The notes under the pieces were generated by a model that was not told the DNA's origin, did not search any database, and worked only from the letters and a program-made list of their open reading frames with translations. A DNA stretch of 64,000 bases from Gordionus sp. m RMFG-2023 (lineage: Eukaryota > Nematomorpha > Gordioida > Chordodea > Parachordodidae). The position numbers were made by a program, and so were the translations under genes. This document shows, piece after piece, positions 21,466 to 33,609 of this stretch (positions are counted from its first letter, which is position 1; every line of letters begins with the position of its first letter). Location: NCBI RefSeq assembly GCF_954871325.1, contig NC_088779.1, positions 23,004,846 to 23,068,845 on the forward strand, written 5' to 3'.

Positions 21466-24400
21466 AGTCAAGATAATATTAAATTTTATACGAATATACG
21501 ATACGATTATATTTAAATATATAAATTCAATGTTATAAATAATCAAAAATGATTTGAAAGTCAAATTTTAGAAACTGAAGTTATATTTAATATATTATGC
21601 TAATAAATTTATGTTTTTTCTTTTATTATTCGTTATTGGACAAATAAAATGATTTTTTTAAAGAATATATAATTGTTACAAATTCTAATTTTCAGGATTA
21701 ATTTTATAAATTTTTCCTGATATAATAAATGTATGTTTGTATTAAATAAACTTACTCTTTAACAATGGGTTTTAACATAGCATTTATCATATCGTATATT
21801 TTTTAAATGTAGGAATGCCATGATTAAAAATATTTCTAATTATCAATTGTAAAAGGCATAACGTTTGAAGGTAGAAAATCAGATTATAATTATTTTTAAT
21901 CACTGTAATCAATCTAACTTATTTCTGTATCAATGTTTCCAAAAATGTCACAAGTTCATTTGACTACCTTTTTATACTACCACTGGTAAATTATAAGAGT
22001 ATCAAAGTCATACCTGAAATATCTAGTTAACTTTTGAAATTCAATAAAAAGTTTTTTTTATAATGATGATCTTAATTTTCTTTTAAAAAAATTTTTTTAT
22101 TATAATTGTCTTAATATTCCTATATTCTTAGTTCTATTAAATCTTGAGAATTTTAGTTATTTTCGTATTTCGCTTATAATCTTTTTATTTTATATATTGT
22201 TAATCAAACGCTATAAAGATTATACTAAAATGTAAACTATTTGAGTAGTTTTTTGACAATTTATTTCTTATTTTACCATAAATTTTTTCCCCCTTTAAAT
22301 CAGGTACCAGAATAAGGATATAAATGTACTAATGTACTACCAAGTTTGGTATAATAAGTTACAGAATTAGTGTTCCCAAAAGTTTACGGTCTTCGTTTTT
22401 ATTTTTTTATATAAATTTTTTAATTTGTAGTTAGCATAATTAATAAGGAATTAATGTGTTAATCATGTCAGGTACTAAATATTAGCTCAGTCCAGATATT
22501 TATTTATTGTATATTTTTTATTTTAGCATGATGCCAATTATAACAATTTTATCTTATTTTGCTAGTAACCTTTTTTATACAGTCTAATACAATTTTGCAT
22601 TAAACATAAATATAATTTTCAGAAAAAATCCTTTTAGTAGCTTTTTAAGCTTAAAGTTGAGCCAAAAAATTTTGTTACTAATTGTTTTTACTATGTTCTG
22701 ATCATTCTACAGGTTAAAACACTCATAAGGCTTCATAAAGCCCAAAACAATGGCTTACATTTATTGTGTTTCCAATTGTTCAGTCTACTGTAACAGAGAT
22801 GACATACAGATGTTTCAAATTTTAAAAAGCAAAATAAAATAATCACTGGAAAATCAATAATAATCAAAATTTTTCATAAGGCAAATGAGGGTTTATAACC
22901 CCATAAATTAATCTTGGTTATGTCACTCTAGAGTTTTAATAACTGGTGTGTTGGCGGGGGGGGGGTAAACTATAATTTTGGTAGAGACTATAGCAGTAAC
23001 GTTTTTGAAGAACCTCTTCAAAATTTTGATTTTTTTTTATATTTGAATAGCTAAAAATAAGATAATTTTGAGTTAGCTAAAAAAAGAGGTAATTTTGAAA
23101 TAATTTAAATTTTTTGGAGCCCTTTGAGATTGTAAGGGCTAGTGACGACATGGACAATAATATATAACAGATGATTATATTTTTGGTGTCCTGTTTAAAT
23201 AATTGGATGTAAAACCTTTTAATAATTTATAATTAAATAAATGTAACTGAAATAAATATAAAATCAGGGAAATTGGTGTGTTTATATATTCCGAGCTACC
23301 TAGGTACCCACTAATCAGAAAAAATGAAAATGTTATTAATGAAAATGAAATTATTATTTACTACTTTACTTCACTTCACTTTTCCTGAATAATACCCTCA
23401 TAAAAATACTATCAAAAGAAGTAGTTAAAATTTTGACTCCCACCTTCAATTACAATTTTCGAAATTATAAAAATAGATGAAATAATCATTTTAAAAAAAT
23501 GTATATTATAATAACTATAATAATGTAAATAATATTATAAACTTTAAACAATATTTAAAATTAAGTAAGGAAATTTAAGATATTTTTTAAAAATAATAAT
23601 TTACATAAGTTAGAGTAAGATAAGATGAAAAAAGTTAGGTTAACTTATTACAAATGAATCTTTCCAAGTATTCCGAAGTCTTGTTTTAATAAGTTCTATT
23701 TTGCTCATGACCCGTCCAGTAGTATCTGAGGTTGAAAGTAGTTAATAAACATTTATATGAATTGATAAATTAGAGCAGAAAAATTTAAAGTAGAGTAAGA
23801 TGAAATAGAAGAATAGTTTTTCCAGTCAAGTCATAACAAGTCACAGAATCATTATCATCAGGAGAAGCTAAATAATGTATTTAAATAAACATTTTGATAA
23901 AATAAATATTTAATTCTCAGATTCTGATAACTCTTTTGATATTTTAACTTCCAGGTTATTTGTAACATATGTATCCACCTTTTTGGTCATCATTAAATAT
24001 TACGAATGTTAGAATTCGTCGAAAACTTGACTTGAATTCAAATAGTGAAATTTACAGATATCCGCGAAATTATCTTTAATAAATGTCTTTTTAACTATTC
24101 CATTTGATGTAAAAAATGAGAATTGATTTAAAAATTTCATGGATTCACCATTAAATCTTTTAATATACTTCTTTATTATCAAATCAAGTGCAGCATAAAA
24201 CATGCTGGTTGTAAAGCTTAAATATAATATTATATTTAAGAATGAAAATATTATACCCTTCCTTTTTGGATTGAAATATATGAAACTTATAACCTTTAAA
24301 ATTAGAAGACAAATCTTCCTTTCATGAAATCTTGAGCTTTAGAAAAAACATTCAAAATGTCAGTTCCATTATCTAATAAGATTAAAAATTTATACAAGAC

Positions 24401-25599
24401 AATAACTCAAATTTTACTTTACAACTAAATCAGACAATTTTTTAACAATTGAATTTGATTCATTGGAACCAAATATCCTTTGATTTTCAATTTTGTACAA
24501 GCCAAGCTTGCTATCATTAATATTTTACCCAAACACAAAATAATATAATAAAATCAAATTTTTATATTCTTAAAACTATAGTACGGCCATGGTAGAATTT
24601 TGAAGATATCAGTGTCTTAAATATATAAAATAAACATTTTATCTCTAAACAAATAATTTAATATTACCGAGTTATGATATTATTAGAAATCAAATGGCAT
24701 TATCAATTTTGACATCATCTCTATATAAAAAATACCACACTATACAAACAAATAATAGAAAAGCAAAAAAAATATTAAATATATATAAATATCGCTAGAA
24801 AAAAAGAATGATGCTTGGTATGTGGCAAAAAAGGACACTATCAAAATGAATATTGGTTCCAATGCCGAGATTGTTATTTATGCAAACATGAATTCTTGTT
24901 GCGAATTTAATCCTTTTTTAATTTGTAATAAATGTGATTAAATTTATATCATAATTGTATATTAATATCATATTTGTTGTGTTTTTTATATGGAAAAAAC
25001 AATGAATAAAATGTATAGAAAATTATAGGCTGAAACATGTCCCACAAAAGGCTAAAAATGTCTCCTGTGTATATTTTTATAACTTAAAAAATTATGATTA
25101 TTTAAAAAATCAAATATTTTTCCTTAATTATTAATTTCTACCGTAGATAAATATAAAAATATCCAAACAACGTTTAAATTATTTTGGTAAGTTACTTCTT
25201 CGCTTTTTACAGACTCTTCTTTTATAGGCTCAATCCCGTATTTATTTGTCAATCGATTTTCTTATTTTAATAATATTATTTGCTAATAAAAATGAATTGT
25301 TTATGGTAACTGTTTTATTTTTCCATTTACCTTATTTCTTCTAATTTTTCCTGACATTTCCTGATTATATATTCTCTTATTTTTCCCAAAAATTTCCCTA
25401 AGAAAATTTACTAAATAAACTATAAAGATATACCAAAAAATATTTTAAAATTATTTTTGCATTCACAAAATTGAACTTGATCATTATCTGCCTTATACAC
25501 TTTATAAATTAAAATACGAATTTTATAAAATTAATTTCCCAGAAATTGCTAATTTGCTTTTCATTTTTTCGTCTAAATACAATAAAATATAAATCTAGT
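21466..25599. other. Intergenic DNA between the two antistasin genes; no gene seen
   Basis: AT-rich throughout. A candidate AATAAA for the upstream gene is at about 21743. A G-run lies near 22956. A perfect 24-bp palindrome centred at 24228 is listed separately. A 33-codon frame at 24812-24910 contains CLVCGKKGHYQNE and CRDCYLC, resembling a zinc knuckle, but it is too short and isolated to call. Nothing else looks coding. Confidence 0.45.
24217..24240. repeat. Perfect 24-bp palindrome
   Basis: CTTAAATATAAT is followed directly by its exact reverse complement. In AT-rich DNA such cruciform-prone sites arise by chance; no flanking gene suggests a role. Confidence 0.9.
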
Positions 25600-25740
25600 T
25601 TAAGGTCATTTTGTTTGTTTCATAAGTATATGAGAATTTAATTAACAATTTAAAAAAAACATTATTTGCCAACCATCTTTGCCAAAAAATCGTAATAATG
25701 TTATTTCAATATGAAAAAAAGGCCTAATAAATATAAATAT
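25600..25740 (+). promoter_or_regulatory. Conserved 5' block upstream of the three-antistasin gene
   Basis: GGTCATTTTGTTTGTTTCAT and AAGTATATGAGAATTTAATT (about 25605-25645) precede TTTGCCAACCATCTTTGCCA at 25668-25687. The block matches those before the genes at 995 and 6053, and its second half lies 130 bp before the ATG at 25797. Its likely role is promoter and transcription start. Confidence 0.55.
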
Positions 25741-25796
25741 ACAACATTATTATAAACTTTACTCATTTTTCTCACCTATAACTTGTTTAATCCAAT

Positions 25797-28700
25797 ATGA
25801 ATATGAAATTTTTATCATATATTATTGCTTGTCTGGTTATTTTAGGTAATTTATAAAAAATTGATAACGCATTTAAATATCGAAATGTTTAGGCTTAGTT
25901 GATTATTTCTCAGGAACCCCTGTAGATTACAATGCGACAAACAAAAGTAAAATTATGATTTTAATCTTTTTCGATAATTATGTCACCTTTAACCCGAACA
26001 TATATTCACAATAAACTAACGAGAACTAAAAAGGTAACTTAGTTATCGAAATCGATATATTGAGCTAGCAATAAATAAATAATATAGAGTATAGTTTAAG
26101 TGTTATAAAATAAAGTTTTATAGAATATTTAACAAATTATATATCGCATTTTAATTACTAATTTATCAAACTTAGACAATAATATAGAAAATGTTTCATG
26201 TTTCTTTGATTTTTTTCCCCATTCCATCAAAATTTAAAAAAAAAATTTCTCAATTTTTATCACTCCTCTATCTAAATCGATCCTTGGCTTAATTTGTTTG
26301 CACATACTTTTGGGGAAAAATAGTCCAGAAGGATAACATATTTACCATATACTCCTTTCATTCACTTTATAGCAAATGTACATATTTTTGTCAAATTGTG
26401 CATAATGCACTCTGATAGTGTTACTCTAATTTATTTGTTCAAAAGTACAGCAACTTCTAAAACATGTAATTTGACAATATGACAGATAATATATTTTTAA
26501 TTTCACAACAAGAAATCCTAAAACACGTGATCATTCCATTTTTGAATATCTTTTTAAATATTTTAACTTTTAAAAATAATTATACAGTTTAAACATTTGT
26601 GTTAATAAAATGATATTTTGGGAATTTGAAAAATTTGGATATTAATAGCATCTGTCCCCTAGTAATTTGTTGGCCATTGAGCAATCCTTTATAATAATTG
26701 TTGGCAGGCAATAAGAAAATTTAAAAAGTAAGTGTTTGAAAAACCCCGAAGCATGTTAAGCATGAAGGTTGCTAAAATAATAATAATTAAACTCATATAT
26801 AAAAAATACTGATCTTCATTGTCATATTAGCCAAGACAACATTATAAAAAATAAAAGAATAAGAAAATAATCAAAATTATAAGAAAATCTAAAAAATTTA
26901 ACAAAAATGAATATCATTGACTCACAACACTTGTAAATATAATAAATTCGTTAAAGATATTTGCAGACCCGTTTGTGAAATCTTCTGCCTCTTTGGAAAT
27001 GTTCTGGATGATAAGGGCTGCCCAATCTGTGCCTGCAAATCTGACCCTAATCATGGAGGTATATAATATTTAATAAAACATTTTTTATTTTATATACCTT
27101 AAACTAAAATAATTTATATTTTAATTTTGTTTTATTCAATCAAACAATCATAACATCTTCCAAAATATCCTCTTTATGATTTCCGCATAAATCTTACTAT
27201 ATGTATTTCAAGGAAGGAAAGGTACTTTCTAATATATGAAAAATTGAAACCCTTCAATTATTTCTTCATTTAAGTAAATATAACTAATGTTTCATATGAT
27301 AAAAAAGGAAAGGCATGTAAAAAATTTTTGAAGACTAAAATAATAAAGACGATAAATATAGAATTATAATTTTGGATAAAAAAAAGGTAAAAATTAAACA
27401 AAGAAATCTCTAAAAAAGAAAATAATAAAGAGAAACTAAGAAGGGGAAGGAAAGAAAGTATAAGGAGGCATGGAAAAAAGAGATTCCTTGGGCTGATCAG
27501 TCTTTTTCCTAATCCCCTTCCTTAGTGTTCCAAAAAGCATTGAGCTTGATGCCGAAAATGTAAAAAATAGAGCAGAAGATCGGTATTAATGAATAAGAAG
27601 GATCTATAATTGAAGATTATCTGGGTTTCTGCGAGGGCATTTGTGTAGGTGAAGTCCCTAACCTGAGGCTGACCCCTTGATAAGGAATTATCACATTATA
27701 TATAAACCTTTTATTAATAATATATCATTTTCATATGCAAAACAAAATAACGAAAAATATAATATTCTTACAACAATCCCACAACATAGATTCTTCTCCG
27801 GATATGGCTCATATTTTCCCGATTTTTTTTAAAGGAAAATTTGTTATTGTTTTATATAATGTAAAAAGGTAAGGAGGAAACCAAATGAGATTTTTTATGT
27901 AATAATCAAGTATACTTTTAATTTAATTCGATTTTTTTTAGATCCTCTATCGATTAACCTGTTTTTATGGTTTTTATATGTTGATTGTCAAGAAAGTTAC
28001 TTAGAAATTTAAATGGCATAAATTCATTTATTTTTATTTGGTATAGATATTAATACGATTTATTTTGCATTTTATTAATTTTGTATTTCATTTTTTTATT
28101 TCAACATAGCTTCCCCACGAATTTTAATTTTACAGCTTAAATACAAATCAGCTGGTGATACGCCATATTGTTTTCCATACAAGAAGAATTTTTTATAAAT
28201 AAATGCTCTGAAATTTTTAGGTTTTCATATAATTTAAAATCTAAATAATTTTTACACGGAAAAATAAAATGCGTGTCATCAGCTGAGTAAAGAAAATGTT
28301 TCTTTTTTGGTATTTTTTCATTTTTTTTCCTTCATTTTATTCAATCGACATTTTTATCTAGAAAGTAAGGTGTGGTTTACATTAAGCGTTATTCGCTTAA
28401 TTCAACTGTCTAATTTACAAAAGAAAATAAAGAATAGGTATAATTTTTAACAACTGGGAGATACAATGAATTACTATAATGAAATTGAAACATACGTTGC
28501 TAAGTGATTAACTTGAGAAAATCGAGCTTACTATGGGCCTAACTCTTCTGTCTAAATTGGTCGTTGAGTTAATTTAGTTTAGTATTATTGGTTTACATAT
28601 TTTTGGAAGAAAAATTTAGTTTAAAAAGGTCACATGATTTCCATATATTCCTCTCATTCACTTTGGTATATATCTAATGTACCGTATTTTGTCAAATTAT

Positions 28701-31700
28701 ACGTAATTATTTATATCTTAAAAGCATATCAACTTCTTAAATAATTTAATTTGGCAATATGGCAGAAGATCTATATAGTTTTTAATACCGAAACTAGCAA
28801 ACATGCTAAAACACAAGATCATTTCCCATTTTTGAATATCTTTTTAAATAATTATAACAATTTTAAAAATAGATTGTGTGAACTTTACCCATTTTTAAAT
28901 TTTATGTGAATCTAAGGGATAATTTGCGAATTTGAAAACTATTGATATTTAGAAGCATTTTTAAATGCTACCATAACCCCTGATAATTTGTTTTCCACTG
29001 ATCAATTCTATTGCTCGATATTCACATTCTTATAAGTAAAATATCCTTTAAAGATAGGTGCCCACCTGTTTGTGATGTTTATTGTCTCTTTGGAAATGTA
29101 CTGGATGAGAAGGGCTGCCCAACCTGTGACTGCAAATCTGACCCTATTTTGTCATTAGACGGAGGTATAAAATATTTTAATTAAACGTTATTAATTTTAT
29201 ATTTTAAACTGACTATGCATGACCACCCTCTATATAAAATAATAAATATTACAATCAAGTATCTCTTTAAATTGGAACTTGAAGATTTTGAAACTGACAT
29301 TATTCTTTTTGGACACATTTTACATATGGTAGGGATAGAATTAATTTATTGAATATATGATGTTACTGTAAATTGTAAAGTATTAATTATAATTAAATCA
29401 TGGTAGTATTAATTCATCTGATTCTGAAAATTCAGAATCAGTTAATGATGATGAAATAATACTAACCATGCTTACGCTCTATAAATAATAATATTCAGAT
29501 TAATAAATCATAGTAAAGGACAGAAATAATGTCTGGCTAAAAATTCACATATGATAAAGGAAACAGCTGATTAAAAATAACCCTTTTTCTTAAAAAATTT
29601 TCGTTTAATATTAAATTAATATTTTATATTTCTAAAAGAATAAAAATAAGAGGATTTTCTAAAATTGAACAAGTTAAAATAAAAGAAACGCGTTCACGTA
29701 CAAAGTTCGCCTAAAATAAAAGGAACTTCGTTTATCATTTTTTTTAAAAAAACAAATTTCAGTCACGTTGAACAAAATTACTAAAGATTAAAGGTATTTT
29801 GTATTGCGATTTCACAATTTTCAGACGAATACAAATAAATACTATTTTCATTTTTTATTAAAATATTTATTTTTTAAATAATATAGTTTTATTTAAAAAC
29901 AAATTACAATTTATAAAGTAAGATATATTTCCTCTTTAAATCCTATTTTACATTTAAAATGAATATTACCAAAAGCGAAAACGAAAATAAAAATTATTTT
30001 GACGATAAGGAAGATATAGTAATTGAAGAAAAGGAGTTTCTATAATTATTTATTAATTCGTTGGCAGCATACGCCGAAAAGAGTTATTAGATGCTCAGAT
30101 TTTAAAACAGTTCTGGTTTGGCCTTAGCCTTAACTTTTAATATGTATAAAAATTGAATGCTTCAAAAACTGGGTTTCATATTTCAATCTATTTTGAAGTT
30201 GGGCCACTTATGAATAAATAAAATTAGATTTCCTAACTTTCTTTAAAAAGTATTGGCTATACCTTATGATTTGATAATATAATTGATGAGATTATTTTTT
30301 TGGATAATTGATACCATCCAAAGCTGACACAGTACTCATATATGCGATTATTATAAATGACTAAATTTTTCAGATACACCAAAAAGCTTGATTTCAACAA
30401 ATACGGATGGAGGATCTAGAGGTACAAAAAATATTATTTATTTAATTTTATATTTATATTTATATTTATAAAAGAGAGATCTTCCAACATTATAATATCA
30501 TGTTTAATATAATATCCCTTCACTCTTTTCATTTTATTTCTATTTAAATTGGCGTTCTACCTTTCACGGTATTTCTTATAAAGCTTGGTATTTGACCCTC
30601 CTTTTAGACTCATTTATTTACGGCAGTGGCAACCCCCCCCCCCCACTCCATGAAAAAATATAAAAAATTAAAAATTTTTTAATTTTAATTTAATAAATTC
30701 TTAATAAACGCTTGATTTTTATGTTTTAAATTTATTATAAATAATAATAGATATACACATTTGATTATTTTTATATTTATTGATTTGCAGCTTCACACCA
30801 CCCAAAAAAAGGAAGTTATTTATTCAAACGTATCATGATATTGACTTAAAAAATCAAAAAAAAAACTAAAGATTTTGTCCGACCAGATTCATCGAAAGAC
30901 AAGAGTTGGTGAAACTCTTTATTGAAATATATGATGTTTTCTTTGCAGCGCTAGAATTTTATATATCAAGCAAGGAAAAAGATTCAGCATATGCCGATAA
31001 TCTTTTGCAGGCTATTATTAAGCCACAGTTTTTAATTTCAATTCAATATGTTTATTTTTTATTTAATTATACATATGATTTTAGCAAAATGCTACAAAAA
31101 ATTGATTTGGATTTAAGGGAGATTATGAATAGAGCAAAGATATTGTTGAAATATCAACAAATATCAGAGAGAATGTGGATGAAAAATTTCATGAAATATA
31201 TGAAAAAGTAAAGGAGATTGCTAATATGTTTGGAATTGAAATTTTTAAACCTAGAGTAGTCTCTAGACAATCAAATCGTTCAAATATTGATGCATCTACG
31301 ATTGAGGATTTTTATAAAATAAACATTTTTATTCCCCTTATTGATTTTCAAAGCTTTTATTTTCTTTTGCCGGTTGAGTCTAAACTGTTGATTACACTTG
31401 AAACACGAGAGAATATTAAGAAAATCTCAGAGTTTTATGCTGATGATTTAGTAGGTTCATATGATAAGTTACTTTGTGATGTCGAATTTTGGTATAAAAA
31501 TCTTGACAGAATAGGGTATTCTTTGAGACGAAAAAATGCTCTGTAGGCCCTTTCCATGTGTATTTGCATTTTAGATTCCCTGCACCTTGCCAATTAGTAC
31601 CTGCATTAATGAAAAATCTTTTTCAACTTTAAAAAGGTTAAAAACCTATTTAAGAAACACAACCGGTGAAAAACGTTTAAATGGATTAGCCCTATTGAAT

Positions 31701-32655
31701 ATTAACGAGGGGATTATTTTAGATAAAAATTTGATTCTAGATGAATTAGCAAAATCTCTGAGAAAAGTAGATCTCTCTTTTTAAATTCAAATCAAAAAAT
31801 AGCAATAAGATTTTATTAGTTTTAATATATAATCAACTTTTTTTTGTAAAAAAAGTATTATTTATAAGATAATATCATCATATTTTTTTAAATACCATTA
31901 TTTGCATAAGAATTACACATATTTTATATAATTGTAAAAAATTACTTTTTTAAAAATAGAGTCTTTATACATTATAATTTTTAATATAAAATCTGTATTA
32001 TATAAATCATCAACATTTTGAAAATATTTTAATTATAAAAATATATATATGATTAAATAAAGGAATGTAAAATATATAATAAAATAGCCTAAAATTTTGT
32101 TATATGAAAATATAAAACAATTTTAACAAATCCAAAAATATAAGCAATTAAGTGTTCAAAAAAATAGAAGGTTTGGGGGGGGGGCGTTTTTAAAACCCCC
32201 CTCATGATAAAATCCTGGCTACGCCACTGATTTACGGTTTTATAGTTGAGAGTTGTGGCCCCTAATTTATATAAATTATGTTATGTATGTAGTATTGAAA
32301 TTCAAAAAATTTTAAATAATTTTTTTCTAATTCATTAGTCTAATAATATTGCTAATTTTGCTAACCCTAATCTAGATTATAAATGATTTAATTTTTAAAC
32401 CCACCATATCATTGTAAAAAATGATTTAAGATGTTTCCTTGTTTTTTAAATTTTATACACGGCTGGATATCTTAAAAAATTATATATATAATGTGGTTAA
32501 TATTTTAAGTTAGTGTTAATTTTTATATTTTTTCTTCAATTTTTATATTTAAAATAGAATTAGGATGCTTTCCAATTATGTGCCCCATAAAATGTCCAAA
32601 TGGGTTTCTTAATTGTAGATCTTGTGAGTGTAAACCTAGTGGTACAGAAAAGTGA
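25797..32655 (+). CDS. Secreted protein with three antistasin-type domains
   Basis: Six exons (25797-25845, 25893-25946, 26957-27058, 29054-29164, 30374-30421, 32558-32655), all joined in phase 1, encode 153 aa. Order: signal peptide ([13 protein letters not shown]), LVDYFSGTP linker, domain 1 (ICRPVCEIFCLFGNVLDDKG, CPICAC), domain 2 (RCPPVCDVYCLFGNVLDEKG, CPTCDC), polar linker, then compact domain 3 (GCFPIMCPIKCPNGFLNC, RSCEC). Domains 1 and 2 share spacing C-x3-C-x3-C-x10-C-x2-C-x-C; domain 3 has x4 in the first loop and x6 in the long loop. Antistasins are secreted inhibitors of serine proteases. The ATG at 25797 adds Met-Asn before the ATG its relatives use; either could serve. Domain 2 arose by duplication within the gene. 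Introns 4 and 5 hold hAT copies. Confidence 0.82.
27059..28300. other. Intron 3 of the three-antistasin gene, with an unexplained denser patch
   Basis: The intron is mostly AT-rich. Between about 27430 and 27690 the composition is richer (GAAGGGGAAGGAAAGAAAG, CTGATCAGTCTTTTTCCTAA, CTGAGGCTGACCCCTTGATA), with no long frame and no terminal repeats that I can see. It could be a short transposon remnant. Confidence 0.35.
28147..28286. mobile_element. Short MITE-like inverted repeat, ~140 bp
   Basis: ATCAGCTGGTGATACGC at the left is matched by the inverted right end TCAGCTGATGACACGC. The interior is AT-rich. The size and ends are those of a miniature DNA element, in intron 3 of the three-antistasin gene. 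Confidence 0.5.
28330..29164 (+). repeat. Intragenic duplication carrying the second antistasin exon
   Basis: This intron-plus-exon block resembles 26200-27058 of the same gene, and 16010-16958 of the sister gene. Shared intronic landmarks are TTTACATTAAGCGTTATTCG (TTTACCGTAAGCGTTATTCG in the sister) and AATAGGTATAATTT. The exon at its end is the closest match to the exon ending at 27058. It explains why this gene has one domain more than its sister. Confidence 0.7.
29265..29760 (-). mobile_element. Decayed hAT fragment in intron 4
   Basis: TCAGAATCAGATGAATTAAT-like sequence on the minus strand, the GGTTCCAATTTAAA region, and an AACGCGTTC-rich end (29690-29770) match parts of the complete hAT at 57164-60227 (about 58590-58780 and its ends). 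The match is patchy with no usable frame, so it is an old relative inserted in reverse. Confidence 0.5.
30624..32229 (+). mobile_element. hAT transposon, 1606 bp, with 8-bp target duplication
   Basis: Ends CAGTGGC (left) and GCCACTG (right) are flanked by a perfect 8-bp duplication ATTTACGG (30616-30623, 32230-32237), the hAT hallmark. The right end read inward is CAGTGGCGTAGCCAGG, close to the ends of the hAT at 57164. C- or G-runs lie near both ends (30633-30644, about 32174-32184). The sister gene retains the empty site (CTCATTTATTCACAATG near 19643). It lies in intron 5 of the three-antistasin gene. Confidence 0.88.
30870..31784 (+). pseudogene. hAT transposase remnant (ZMYM1/52-kDa-repressor-like type)
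   Basis: Three overlapping or consecutive frames (30906-31211, 31175-31546, 31587-31784) read as the C-terminal part of a hAT transposase. The last carries the dimerisation-region signature EKSFSTLKRLKTYLRNTTGE and RLNGLALLNIN. Two frame changes and an in-frame stop near 31544 separate the parts, and the N-terminal half with its zinc finger is gone, so the copy cannot move itself. Similar proteins are common in aphid and cnidarian genomes. Confidence 0.75.
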
Positions 32656-33090
32656 TATGGCGTTGAAATTCAAGATAATATTAAAATATTGTGTGATTTT
32701 TGATTTTATATAAATATTTAAATTTATAAAAATAGTATAAAGTCAAATTTATAATTAGAGTTATAATATATATTGTTCCTTTTTGCTTATCTATTTTGAA
32801 AATATTTTTATTATTAATTGTTAAAGGGAAGATTAAATTAATTTTTAATAAATATTAATAGAATTATCATAATCTATGATGTTTCAAGATTAATTGTATG
32901 AATTTAATTTTTTTTAGAATAAATATATATTTATAAATTAAATAAAACCCACAACTTATTGGCAAGGTGTTTCAGGCATTTAGCATATCACGCCCAGTTT
33001 TAGTTTGTTATTAACGATATTTTTAAAACGGTTGCAATGTTTCTTTGAAGTTAATAGTAAGATATCCCATAACCCATCGGAATCAGGATC
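32656..33090. other. Downstream flank of the three-antistasin gene
   Basis: AT-rich DNA with no gene. The segment to about 32950 parallels 21466-21760 after the sister gene, including an AATAAATATATATTTAT stretch near 32920 that could supply a poly(A) signal. Confidence 0.4.
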
Positions 33091-33235
33091 TTCTCTTCTC
33101 TTCTCTTCTCTTCTCTTCTCTTCTCTTCTCTTCTCTTCTCTTCTCTTCTCTTCTCTTCTCTTCTCTTCTCTTCTCTTCTCTTCTCTTCTCTTCTCTTCTC
33201 TCTCTCTTCTCTTCTCTTCTCTTCTCTTCTCTTCT
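33091..33235. repeat. (TTCTC)n microsatellite, ~29 units
   Basis: A nearly perfect pentanucleotide pyrimidine array with one irregular TCTCTC at about 33201. It ends TTCTTAGAAGAGAA, which can fold back on itself. Open frames crossing it are artefacts of the repeat. Confidence 0.95.
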
Positions 33236-33339
33236 TAGAAGAGAAAAATATAAATAAATAAATTTTGAAGATTTGAAGATTTTTTTTTAAAAAAATGAAG
33301 AAATTAATAAATTTGAATAAAAATTTATTCAAAAAATAT

Positions 33340-33600
33340 AGGCCCGGCTTGGGTGTTTTTTTAAAAAAATTTCGGGCCCGGCTCGGGTATATTTAAAAAA
33401 ATTAAAGTAATTTTTACGAAAAAAAATTCTCGTTTTTTTTAAATTTTTTTTTATTTATTTGTTTTTTTAGTGCTGTAAACATTTCTAAAAAAATCGAACG
33501 CGTTCGCGTTCATCGACAAAAATCAAACGCGTTCACGTTCACTTTCAAAAAAAAGGAACGCGTTCACGTTCATGAAAGCTTCAAAATTTTATGATAAATT
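33340..33600 (-). mobile_element. hAT end fragment with GAACGCGTTC repeats
   Basis: TGCTGTAAACATTTCTAAAA then several AACGCGTTCRCGTTC motifs, ending AAATTTTATGATAAATT, is the reverse complement of 59975-60140 in the hAT at 57164-60227. Just upstream, GGCCCGGCTTGGG and GGGCCCGGCTCGGG (33342-33388) are a different GC-rich repeat type. Only a terminal piece is present. Confidence 0.65.
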
Positions 33601-33609
33601 ATTTTTTTA

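Noticed and set aside
24812-24910. Zinc-knuckle-like microORF CLVCGKKGHYQNE
   Set aside because: It is only 33 codons, with no flanking exon or element context; the resemblance may be chance.
33005-33332. Three overlapping open frames rich in FSSLL or REEKR
   Set aside because: They are the TTCTC microsatellite in different frames.
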